A DNA stretch of 12,272 nt, taken from NCBI GenBank assembly GCA_028565635.1, contig JAOXYB010018783.1, positions 1 through 12,272 on the forward strand, given 5' to 3'. The position numbers and the translations under genes are program-made. Position 1 is the first letter of the stretch. Each line of letters starts with the position of its first letter. Below the pieces are notes generated by a model that was not told the DNA's origin, did no database searches, and saw nothing but the letters and a program-made list of their open reading frames with translations. Of the stretch, positions 1 through 8,159 are shown piece by piece. Source of the DNA: Phoronis ovalis. Lineage: Eukaryota > Phoronida > Phoronidae.

Positions 1-440
1 TTTAATTTTTCTCCGGAGGGTATAATGACAAAAGTTTCTCCTGAGGGTCAAATCTGAACTTTTACCCTCTTCCCCCCCCCCTACCTACTATAACTGGAAT
101 GGGCCATACTTCTTCTCGGGTCAAGCGACCACACTCGTCAGACCGATTATTACAGTGTCATATACTGTTTTATATCCACCGGGTGGCGTCACACTACCAA
201 TAACTGTATAGGTTCTTGAACCTTTCAGTGGTACACATATTGCAGACTTAAAAAAGGAATCTTACCTATGGATGCTACTACAAGAAATATCCTAACCCAA
301 TTTTGAAATTACCTATTGGCGCTGCCATAATTTCTTCCCACAACTCCTCATTCCTTGAAACATCCGGTCGAAAATATCCGAGGACTAATTTCGTACTATT
401 CCGCTAACATCCGTACCAAGGCGAACATAACCGAGATTAT
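1..440. other. Upstream flank of calreticulin, no gene seen
   Basis: No convincing coding exon is visible on either strand. The stretch holds a 10-base C run at 72-81, a near-identical pair of 14-mers (8-21 and 35-48, TTTCTCCKGAGGGT, one mismatch), an 11-bp inverted repeat CCACCGGGTGG at 176-186, and a lone CCAAT at 197-201 with no ERSE partner. A TATA-like TTTATAT near 169 is too far upstream to be the core promoter of the mapped start. Confidence 0.5.
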
Positions 441-443
441 GAG

Positions 444-462
444 CGTGGTCACTGCTGATTGG
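444..462 (-). promoter_or_regulatory. ER stress response element (ERSE), exact
   Basis: CGTGG (444-448), nine bases (449-457) and ATTGG (458-462) give, on the minus strand, the exact consensus CCAAT-N9-CCACG. NF-Y binds the CCAAT half and ATF6 or XBP1 the CCACG half during the unfolded protein response. ERSEs are typical of vertebrate calreticulin and BiP promoters. This one lies about 140 bp upstream of the start codon. The spacer is not the GC-rich one usual in mammals. The match is exact in the sequence; function is inferred. Confidence 0.75.
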
Positions 463-470
463 TTGCAAGG

Positions 471-482
471 TATTGGCCAATA
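471..482. promoter_or_regulatory. Palindromic double CCAAT box
   Basis: TATTGGCCAATA is a perfect 12-bp palindrome holding a reverse CCAAT (472-476) and a forward CCAAT (477-481). With the ERSE CCAAT at 458-462 this makes three NF-Y-type sites in 24 bp. The forward CCAAT is followed at exactly nine bases by CCATC (491-495), a weak second ERSE-like arrangement. Confidence 0.6.
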
Positions 483-501
483 AGAGCTTTCCATCTGTAA
501 G

Positions 502-517
502 AAAGTCACGTGACTTT
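502..517. promoter_or_regulatory. 16-bp palindrome with E-box/CLEAR motif
   Basis: AAAGTCACGTGACTTT is perfectly palindromic. Its core GTCACGTGAC (505-514) is the consensus for MiT/TFE and USF bHLH-zip factors (E-box CACGTG at 507-512). It also contains the ACGT core used by bZIP factors such as XBP1. It lies about 85 bp upstream of the calreticulin ATG, in the probable core promoter. Which factor uses it cannot be read from sequence. Confidence 0.6.
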
Positions 518-601
518 GTATTTTCTCTCCTCCACGTTTAGCAAATCTTAGTTGTTTCTTGGTGAAGAACGACCGTAGTTTTCAAGTTTCTTCCAAAAAC
601 C
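518..601 (+). promoter_or_regulatory. CALR: Core promoter and 5' UTR of calreticulin
   Basis: No canonical TATA box precedes the ATG. A pyrimidine run (TTTTCTCTCCTCC, 521-533) just downstream of the E-box palindrome is a plausible initiator region. It is followed by CCACG at 532-536, an ATF6/XBP1-type half site without a correctly spaced CCAAT. The leader to 601 contains no upstream ATG, and the start context is AACCATGA. The transcription start is not mapped. Confidence 0.4.
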
Positions 602-683
602 ATGAAAGCAATTTATTTTTTATCCGTAATATTTGGTCTAGCCTTAGCTGACCCAACCGTATACTTTAAAGAAGAATTCGGCG
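602..683 (+). other. CALR: Calreticulin exon 1: signal peptide
   Basis: The exon encodes a start methionine, Lys2, a hydrophobic core ([14 protein letters not shown]) and the first mature residues [11 protein letters not shown]. This is a classic cleavable ER signal, with Ala-x-Ala-like residues before the predicted cut at 16/17. The exon ends in phase 1 at the strong donor GGTAAGTA. The spanning codon becomes Asp28, giving the family sequence EEFGDGW at the junction. The first exon is separated from the rest by the largest intron of the gene (611 bp). Confidence 0.93.
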
Positions 684-3600
684 GTAAGTACTTATGTAAA
701 CATTCTTAGTTTTCATTTAGCCGGCCGGTTAGTAGAAATCTTGCCCATCCTAACTCGTGAATCCCGATCCCGGACACTGTAAACGTAAGCTAATTCTAAA
801 TATTGTGAAGTGAAATACTTCGTATTCTACTGTAGCCTAAAACATCTAGATCGCCTAAATCCCATTTTGCTTTCCCCAGAAGCAAGGCGCGTAACTTGGT
901 GCGTGGGTCAAATACATGAGCAGGAATGAGGACGCAACAGATCGAAATTCGTGCCCACTCCTCATATGTCTTCGGGACTTGAATTATTTGCGACCTTCAA
1001 GATGTTAGGGCACTTGCACTATCCATAGTGCGACTGTTTTTTATGTTTTAGATAGTTAGTATACATACAAAGTGTCCTTGATACACGCCCACATCAGTGC
1101 TCGCTCTAGCGACTACTTCTAAATTGGACTTGAGCGCCACAAAATTTAATCCCTGTACTCCGCTCACTCACTAACCTGATCAACTTTTGATCACATTAAA
1201 CTACGTCTTAATGCCGATGTGCTGCAAACAGAACACCACCTTCGTTGAAAGTTGTTAGTCACTTGTGTGTATTTTGTACCTGTTATGTTTTCAGATGGAT
1301 GGGAAAGTAACTGGGTAGAGTCTAAACAAAAAGGTGCCGAAGCTGGGAAATTTAAGTGGACTGCTGGGAAATTTTATGGAGATGCTGATTTAGATAAAGG
1401 TGTGTACACATGTGAAAAATAAATACATTGGAGGTCAAGCTATAAATTCTGAGCAGAAAATTGACTTGGCAGTCTGTCTTCATAATTGTAATGAAATGGA
1501 AAATCACATTACACTTAGCTGCTTTGAACAGTTTGTTTTAATAAATAAACAAGTTACTCATGAATGTTGTAGCTATTAAGAATTAACGTATCATGCACAG
1601 CACTAAGTTGTATATCTTTCTAAGTATAGATAATCGTCGTAGTTTCCCACATATTGCTTCAAAACATTTTTAGACATATGGACTATTCTCAATATTTAAA
1701 TAAGAAGTACGAAAAAATCATGCCTTATTATGGAATTTGTTGTTCTTTCAGGTATTCAAACTTCACAAGATGCAAAGTTTTATGGACTTTCTGCCAAGTT
1801 TGACTCATTCAGCAATGAAGATAAAACATTAGTTGTCCAGTTCACAGTTAAACATGAACAGAATATTGACTGTGGTGGCGGCTATGTAAAATTGTTCAGC
1901 AGTGAGCTTGACCAATCAGATATGCATGGAGATTCTCCTTACAATATTATGTTTGGTAAGTTTATTTCTTTATTCTAGTGCATTTCAGCTGAACAATATA
2001 TGGTACTATTCTTGAGAGCTTTTGTCCTTTTCTCGGTCCCATGAGATTCTATCAATCTCATGAGCCTGTTAGGTTGTGACAAAAAAAATACAATGTAGTG
2101 GTTAAATGGTTTATTTTTATAAATGACTATAGATACTATCCATAGTGCGACTCATAATTTTCAAAATGAATGTCGATACAGTTTATTCATCTGCTCAGTT
2201 GCATCATGAAGATTTAACTGAACTTTTACTGATCTTATAGTATGTAGTTGTTCATAAGAACCTTGTTGAATTATCTTAATTATTAAATTCATACATTACA
2301 GGACCCGATATTTGTGGACCAGGAACCAAGAAAGTACATGTAATCTTCAACTACAAAGGCAAGAATCTTCTTGTAAAGAAAGACATCAGATGTAAGGTGT
2401 GTAAAACAATTAACATATTCAGGAACTGCAATTGTACTTTGTCATATTAACTGTAGATCCAAGCATCTCCCTCTTCTTGATACACAGGATTAACAGAAAA
2501 CATGAAATAAAAATTCTTTATTAATTTTAGGATGATGTCATGACCCATCTTTACACATTGATTGTTAAGCCAGATAACACATACGAAGTAAGAATTGATA
2601 ATGATAAAGTTGAATCTGGAGATCTGGAATCTGACTGGGACTTCCTTCCACCCAAGAAAGTAAAGGTATTGTATCTTTTGTTGTTTTTACTTTGTTTGCC
2701 CCAACAAATGAGTTTAGTTGTATGTCTTTCCTTAATACCAAAATATCTAGATAGTAAGTTAACATTATAATGGTTGCTAAAGTAATGTGGATATCTGTCT
2801 GTATTCAGGATCCAGAAGCCAGCAAGCCTGCTGAGTGGGATGAGCGTGAAAAGATTGATGACCCTGAGGATGTGAAACCAGAAGACTGGGAGAAGCCTGA
2901 ACACATTCCTGACCCTGATGCTAAGAAACCCGAGGACTGGGATGATGAGATGGATGGTGAATGGGAACCCCCAATGATTGATAACCCAGAATACAAGGTG
3001 AGTAACTGTAAATATGTAACGATTTCACTAAATGCCACACTGGCTCAGTCAGTAGTCTACCTTGTGTGACAGCATTTGTAAAAATTGTTGTACATTGTTA
3101 TCTGTTGTCAGGTACATTAAGGTACGATAAGAGGTACATTAGATAAATTTATAAGCTTGTAACACTGTTTCATAGGGAGACTGCTTATATTAACTAAAAA
3201 AATGCAATAATTGTGTTACAGGGTGAATGGAAACCAAAACAGATTGACAACCCTGACTACAAAGGAAAATGGGTCCATCCAGAAGTTGATAACCCTGAAT
3301 ATAACGCTGATGATAAACTTTACAGCTACGCTGACTTTGGTGCTATTGGTTTTGACTTGTGGCAAGTAAGTTAATGTCATAAAGTTGAGGTGTCTTTTTG
3401 GTCACTATTGTTATCCCCTTGCTCTTTGAAGAGCAGAGGTATATAGCATTTGTCCAGTCTGTACATATGTAATGGTTAATGGTTAAACTTCATGTTAGGC
3501 ATAGATCAAAATACAGACCGAATGTAACTTTGGGCTGAGTAGCGACTCTCAAGTTTGCCAACTGTTGGCTTTGTTTTATCAGGATAAGCTGTGAATACTT

Positions 3601-4834
3601 TGATCAGACGGCCATGTTTATTCTCGAGATAAGCTATTTGTGCCCGTATATTGATAACTCTAATAGACAGGGTTGATCATATCTGTTTTGCAAATATAAC
3701 ATTTACATATTAAAATGACCTCAAAATGTGCAGGTTAAGTTTGATTTTAATTGCCATTGCTTTTAAATGTGTCTGAACAGCTTGTTGATTTCTTGTCCTT
3801 AGAAGAGATGGTGAATCAGTTTCTAGCTCCATATGTTACTTATGGATAGTGTAATATCAGCAGCAGCTGTAACTCAATGCCGTAATGTTTTGTCATGCGT
3901 CTTAGTGAGTCTCCTAGACATATTTCAGTTTCCTACAATGTTGTTTTATATTTTCAGGTGAAATCTGGCACAATCTTTGATAACGTCATCATCAGCGATG
4001 ATGTCGAAGAAGCTGAAAAACATGCCAAGGAATTCTGGGAGAAGACAAAAGATAGTGAAAAGGCAATGAAAGATAAACAGGATGAGGATGAACGTAAGAA
4101 GATGGAAGAGGAGGAGAAAAAGAGGTAAAAGAGAGCGTCACATATTTACATTTGTTCATTGATTAGTTAAACTTATGTTTACAAGTTATCGTGGTACTTT
4201 CCTTACTTTTACCAAAACATTAGAAGACAAAACAAAAAGTAGGTAACTATGTAACTTATTACCGTTTATACGTACATAGTGACAGCTACTAAAGATAACC
4301 CTCTCATATCTCAGTCTGTTAGTGTACGAATAGGTCACGTTATGTTTTCCTTGCAGGAAAGAAGAAGAAGAAGCTAACAAGGACGATGAAGATGAGGATG
4401 AAGATAGCGACGACAACTTGGACAAAACAGCAGAAACTGATGAGGTACTGTCACTTTGAACATAAGATATTGCTGTTAAACCATGTTTATCCCTATATTG
4501 AGTCCTACCTTTCTTTAAGCAGCTTGCAGTTTCCTCCAATTCATTATTAACCAGAGTGTTGCAAACAATTCTGTGAACATCACATGCAGACCATGTGCAG
4601 CTCAATATGAAATTATGATTTTATATTGCAAATGTTGAGCACATGTATGTAAATGTCTTGTCTCGGGTAATAAGATGGTTGTCATGTATGCTGTGTATAG
4701 TTCTATAGTTTGTGCCATAACATGTATCTCTCATCTTGGTATCGAAGAATGCAATTTCTTTGTTGTTTCAGAATCCTGATGAAGGTGAAGAGGGTGAAGG
4801 TGATCAGGACCACGAGGACCATGATGAACTATAG
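602..4834 (+). CDS. CALR: Calreticulin, complete, ten coding exons
   Basis: ER-lumen chaperone that binds monoglucosylated N-glycans and stores Ca2+. Exons: 602-683, 1295-1399, 1752-1955, 2302-2396, 2531-2665, 2809-2997, 3222-3365, 3958-4124, 4357-4444, 4772-4834. They total 1272 nt, one open frame of 423 residues plus TAG, and all nine introns are GT-AG. Intron phases in order are 1,1,1,0,0,0,0,2,0. The first ATG has A at -3 and opens a signal peptide (residues 1-16, cleavage expected after LALA). The N-domain holds cysteines 103, 135 and 161, and the first two match the family disulphide. Expected glycan-contact residues are present: Y107, K109, Y126, M129, D133, D315 and W317. The P-domain (about 205-300) has three type-1 and three type-2 repeats. 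The acidic C-domain ends in HDEL. Length is close to the usual 400-420. Identity is very secure; exon edges rest on splice sites and frame, without transcript data. Confidence 0.97.
684..1294 (+). other. CALR: Calreticulin intron 1
   Basis: A 611-bp phase-1 intron with donor GTAAGT and acceptor TTTTCAG. It has no sustained reading frame. Its middle (about 840-1150) is less AT-rich than the other introns and carries the hairpin GCACTATCCATAGTGC at 1016-1031, part of a sequence repeated in intron 3. This suggests an old repeat insertion, but I cannot assign a family. Confidence 0.7.
1018..1035. repeat. 18-bp dispersed repeat, copy 1 (intron 1)
   Basis: ACTATCCATAGTGCGACT occurs here and identically at 2135-2152 in intron 3. 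In this copy the surrounding bases extend the inverted repeat to GCACTAT-CC-ATAGTGC (1016-1031), a perfect 7-bp stem. Flanking sequence does not align further between the copies. Confidence 0.65.
1400..1751 (+). other. CALR: Calreticulin intron 2
   Basis: A 352-bp AT-rich phase-1 intron, donor GTGTGT, acceptor TTCTTTCAG. An ATG at 1730 just before the acceptor is in frame with exon 3, but it lies in the intron and is not the gene start. No other feature seen. Confidence 0.8.
1956..2301 (+). other. CALR: Calreticulin intron 3
   Basis: A 346-bp phase-1 intron, donor GTAAGT, acceptor ATTACAG. It contains the second copy of the 18-bp hairpin repeat (2135-2152). Nothing else recognised. Confidence 0.8.
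2135..2152. repeat. 18-bp dispersed repeat, copy 2 (intron 3)
   Basis: Identical to 1018-1035. The inverted repeat core here is ACTAT-CC-ATAGT (5-bp stem), shorter than in copy 1. Together the copies look like the conserved end or core of a short interspersed element of unknown family. Confidence 0.65.
2809..3365 (+). other. CALR: Calreticulin P-domain exons 6-7
   Basis: Exon 2809-2997 encodes residues 208-270: three type-1 repeats of the pattern DPxxxKPxxWDE and the first type-2 repeat ([14 protein letters not shown]). Exon 3222-3365 encodes residues 271-318: type-2 repeats two and three ([14 protein letters not shown] and [13 protein letters not shown]), then the return to the globular domain with FDLWQ. 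In calreticulin this proline-rich arm forms a hairpin whose tip recruits ERp57 and other partners. The first repeat reads KPAEWDE where KPEDWDE is usual. D315 and W317 in FDLWQ complete the glycan site. Confidence 0.94.
3366..3957 (+). other. CALR: Calreticulin intron 7
   Basis: A 592-bp phase-0 intron, donor GTAAGT, acceptor ATTTTCAG. I looked for snoRNA boxes and coding exons and found none convincing. An open frame runs from an ATG at 3895 through the acceptor into exon 8, but its intron-derived residues match nothing in calreticulin. Confidence 0.75.
3958..4834 (+). other. CALR: Calreticulin C-domain exons 8-10 with HDEL
   Basis: Exons 3958-4124, 4357-4444 and 4772-4834 encode residues 319-423. 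[15 protein letters not shown] finishes the globular fold. A long charged helix rich in Lys, Glu and Asp follows, then an acidic tail ([11 protein letters not shown], then [13 protein letters not shown]). Such a tail is the high-capacity, low-affinity Ca2+ store in this family. The last four residues are HDEL, the ER retrieval signal read by KDEL receptors; vertebrate calreticulins carry KDEL. The final exon codes for only 20 residues, so retrieval depends on including this small exon. Confidence 0.93.
4445..4771 (+). other. CALR: Calreticulin intron 9
   Basis: A 327-bp phase-0 intron, donor GTACTG (weaker than the others), acceptor TTGTTTCAG. It separates the acidic tail from the HDEL exon. 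Nothing else recognised. Confidence 0.75.
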
Positions 4835-5785
4835 ACAACTAGAGAATTGTTTACAGTGTTATTCCCATCATTCATTTGTTTTTGTCATATTATGCAAGTC
4901 ATCATTTTGTCATTTGGGTTTGTCTCTGTATCTAGGGGGTAGTCAAGTCAGCCAGTTTATTGAAAATAGCATTCCCTGAGGATTACTTAGCTTCTTCATG
5001 TCAAAACTAATTGCAGTTTACATAAATCTGGAGATTATTCAGTGATCGAAATATGTCACTAATTAATATTAACTAATACCTGTTTGATCTAAAGCTGTGG
5101 TCCATGTTTGCTGTAGACAGTAGCTGCAAAGTCATGTTCTTGGTTGATATTTGTAATAATTATACTCACTTGTAATTTGTACATAGCTTAGTGCATACAC
5201 TGTTTCTTTTACATTTCTGATGTAAACTGACGAGAAGTTGTTTGTAACATGTCCACTATGGCAGTAGAATTAAGAATTACTTTATTTGGCAACATTGAAA
5301 CAATGTTGATGTTGAAATGTATGGATCACTTAGTTACTTAGGGTTGACAGTATGTAAGATTTGAGTCTTATATCAACTGCTGAATAATCTTTAGGTGTGA
5401 AGAATTTTCTATCAATACTGTCAGTCAAATTTTGCTCAGTAACTGACCTTGTACATGCATTAATTAAAAAGTATTTGTAAATTTTTTACGCAACATCATT
5501 TGTTGATATGTTATAAATGTTCAGAAAAAGTTAACTATTTGCATCCTTAGAGATTTGACGAGTGGTAAATATTTATTTGATTTAATGATGTTATATAAAT
5601 AGGTCATCTTGTCATCCATGCTTTATAATTAGCTGTTTCGTTAACAGTAAGTTTATCCATATTAATGAATAGTTGCATGATTTATATCATGTTGTAATAT
5701 TATTGTTATTGGATATCTTCAACATCCGCTATAGTTCATGAACAGGTGACAGTAAGGAATAAAATTGTCTTATTTAAACATAATT
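4835..5785 (+). other. CALR: Calreticulin 3' UTR
   Basis: About 950 nt of AT-rich non-coding sequence between the TAG stop and the probable poly(A) site. It includes a perfect hairpin at 5291-5307 (7-bp stem AACATTG/CAATGTT, loop AAA). The end is inferred from the AATAAA at 5758-5763; an ATTAAA-like site near 5463 could give a shorter form. Confidence 0.55.
5758..5763 (+). terminator. CALR: Polyadenylation signal of calreticulin
   Basis: An exact AATAAA hexamer, followed within about 25-35 bases by T- and GT-rich sequence (TTCTTTGTGTTGTC, near 5783-5796) of the kind found downstream of cleavage sites. It is the best-placed canonical hexamer after the stop codon. Confidence 0.55.
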
Positions 5786-8117
5786 CTTTGTGTTGTCAAA
5801 TTAATTTAAATTACACACCAAAATTTGCACTGCTAATACTCGGAGATACCCTTAATCATAGCTTGCAACATACTATTTGTGTGGTCTTGGATAACCAAAA
5901 TGTGAATGAACAATCGTGATGCACTGTAATTCTATTTAAGAAACCATGCAGGGATCAAAATTAACCCATGACAGAGTCTACCATCAGGGAGTAACTTCAC
6001 AATGCAGCTTATTATGGCTTCCAACAACAATTTTAAAAACATTTCTTGTATTGTTTTTTTTTTCAGCATATTTTGTCTGAACCTTTTCTCATAAAGTAGT
6101 GAATGCTCGGATTTAAATGAAATGTTAGTGGATCTGAAATAACAATTTTTGATTATAAAGGTTGGTGATCATCTTTAATGTGCAAACATATTCTTTGGTA
6201 ACTTGGAAAGTACTGGTATAACTTCAGTGAAATTTAGATTATAATTTTTGCTGCTTTCTTCAGATGAAAATTTGGTGGCCATCTTGAATCCAAAATAGCT
6301 GCTACGTCAAAAACGCTTTGGAGGCCATATACTGAATCACTGTGCAACACTAATCTAGTTAATTTCATCTTCAAACATTAATATGAATACCGAATTTTGT
6401 TGGTGTAGCATTTCTAAGCAGTTCTCAACAAATAATTGACAGGCTTCAGGCCTTCAAAACATGGTTGTGGATAAACTCTCGCCACTGTTACAGTGTATCT
6501 GTAATTATAAAGTTATACATTATGCACAGACAACATAACAAAATTCATTTTATTCATGAATAATATGCAAATAACAAAACTGCTTGTTTTGCAGTATGAC
6601 CAGAATATAATTTTCAGTATAATTACGGGAGATTTCCAGAAACTACACCAAAATGGTGCGTGATGGATATCACTGGTCTTGCGCCATCTAACACATAAAT
6701 TCAATTGTTGTACAGAATTCATTATCCATCTGTAACACTCTGAAAGTCCCGTACTGAAAACCATATGAACTACCCTCGAAATCAAACTGCGCAAAAAAGC
6801 AGTGGTCTTATAAATGTAATTTAAAATACATTTCTAGAAATTATACATAATTAAGGTAATATACATTACTAACAAAAGTAGAAAGTACAATTATATATTA
6901 CGTCTCGGGGATGTGTCTACTATTCAAGTTACAAAAAATAATTGTACTAATTGAGCAAAATTCAATTTTATATGTGTATCATGCAAATAGAGTATAACAT
7001 ACTAATTTATCTAGTATTTGATTCAACAAATTATTCTAATTCTACATTGCATATATTTTATATTTATCATGGGCATAGAGTATACTCCAAGATCATTTCA
7101 ACACATCATGTATGATGTGTACACTGTCAATTTCTCAACATAGCAGTGATATGACTATATTTCTACCTGTTCATGTACTTGTTTCACTGTTAAGCTATAA
7201 TGTTTGTTCAGTAGCTTCTATTCAATCACCACAATGATATATCATACAAGCAATTTTTAAAAATATATGCGAGTTTGTTATCATTGAAGATTTAAATTTA
7301 TTTTATGTCGATGTGAGAAATGCAATCCATTGTTAAATAAGATGTCTAGCCAATGAAATTTTTCGTTAGCTGCTACAAAAGAGCAGAGTAATTATTAACA
7401 TGATATCGATTACCACCTTAGAAATCATGAAAGTTATTAAATTATACCAGGGGACAGTAGTGTGTTATAATATCAAAAAGCACGATTGTATTAACGATTT
7501 AAATACATGCCCAGCATGTCATTATTTCTATGCTAGTAGCAAACCTAGCAATAGACGCTTTGCCCATGAACTTAAATAGCACCAAATTTGTTTCTATTAA
7601 TACACTGACAAGCTATGATCATCTCAGAACTAGATCTAGGTAGGGATGACACTTAAAATTGAATCATTGCACTAAAACTAGCTAGAACCAAAATTCCAGT
7701 ATATGACTCACTGAAATGCAGATAATACATACAAGTACAAAATGCACTCTTCACTGTTAAAAAATAACTAGTAGTTAATAAACACATTATGAATGCTACA
7801 GAAAATATGCAATGTATGTTAAAATTATTCAACTCAGTGTTTTCACATTAACTTAAAAGAATTTTCCGCGTATTTCATAAAAAGTTTTGAGTTAAAACAT
7901 AAATGCTAAAAACAAAGATTCCAAATTTATGTTTTGTACAGTCATGTTTCCTTTTAAAAAGTAGGTTTTCTTGAATAATCTGTTTTCAAAACTTCAGCGA
8001 CATCACCCAACTCCAAGTCACTCCAACACACAACAAGTCACTTAAAAAGCTAAATTTATGGACGGTCATCATTTTATAAATTTCTTTCTCTTTTTTATGA
8101 GTTATTTGGCCCACTTT
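5786..8117. other. Convergent 3' flanks, no gene seen
   Basis: This 2.3-kb AT-rich stretch lies between two convergent genes. No open frame has a recognisable protein or good coding character. Its minus-strand part is probably the 3' UTR of the adaptor gene. It contains a T-rich run near 6052-6063, a possible repeat relic at 6271-6305, a 9-bp-stem inverted repeat at 7101-7120 and a 10-bp palindrome CTAGATCTAG at 7630-7639. Confidence 0.6.
7297..7302 (-). terminator. Candidate polyadenylation signal, adaptor gene
   Basis: TTTATT on the plus strand reads AATAAA on the minus strand, about 815 nt past the stop codon of the adaptor gene. Another minus-strand AATAAA lies at 6549-6554, so a longer 3' UTR is equally possible. 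Sequence alone does not choose between them. Confidence 0.3.
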
Positions 8118-8159
8118 TCAAGACTTCTTTGGCTTGTTGACAGTAGCATACAATGGTTC
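8118..8159 (-). other. Terminal coding exon, PLYATV tail
   Basis: After the acceptor TTTTGTAG the exon reads EPLYATVNKPKKS and a TGA. It is in phase with the GAG|GT donor 1 kb upstream. The short open frame, phase match and motif-like content (a tyrosine in a Y-x-x-hydrophobic context, YATV, then a basic end) make this a believable last exon. Confidence 0.65.

Larger units (their letters stand above)
1295..2665 (+). other. CALR: Calreticulin N-domain exons 2-5
   Basis: Exons 1295-1399, 1752-1955, 2302-2396 and 2531-2665 encode residues 28-207, the concanavalin-like beta-sandwich that binds glucosylated glycans. Family signatures visible are [29 protein letters not shown] and [12 protein letters not shown]. 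These include the glycan-contact tyrosines and lysine, the disulphide cysteines C103 and C135, and the free cysteine C161. The last exon closes with DWDFLPPKK, which leads into the P-domain. Exon sizes of 204 and 95 nt equal those I recall for the matching human exons, so these intron positions look ancient. Confidence 0.93.

Noticed and set aside
2551-2904. 117-codon minus-strand frame over exons 5 and 6
   Set aside because: It is the complement of true calreticulin exons and the intron between them, with no protein character.
4186-4605. 139-codon minus-strand frame with a long Ser run
   Set aside because: The serine run is the antisense of the GAA/GAT-rich calreticulin exon 9. The rest covers introns.
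4710-4979. 89-codon plus-strand frame over the last exon
   Set aside because: It reads exon 10 in the wrong frame and continues into the 3' UTR. The calreticulin frame gives HDEL-stop.
6513-6794. 93-codon open frame on the minus strand
   Set aside because: Composition looks like translated non-coding DNA (many Ile, Phe, Cys, Trp), there are no splice signals at its ends and no recognisable motif. It lies in the shared 3' flank.
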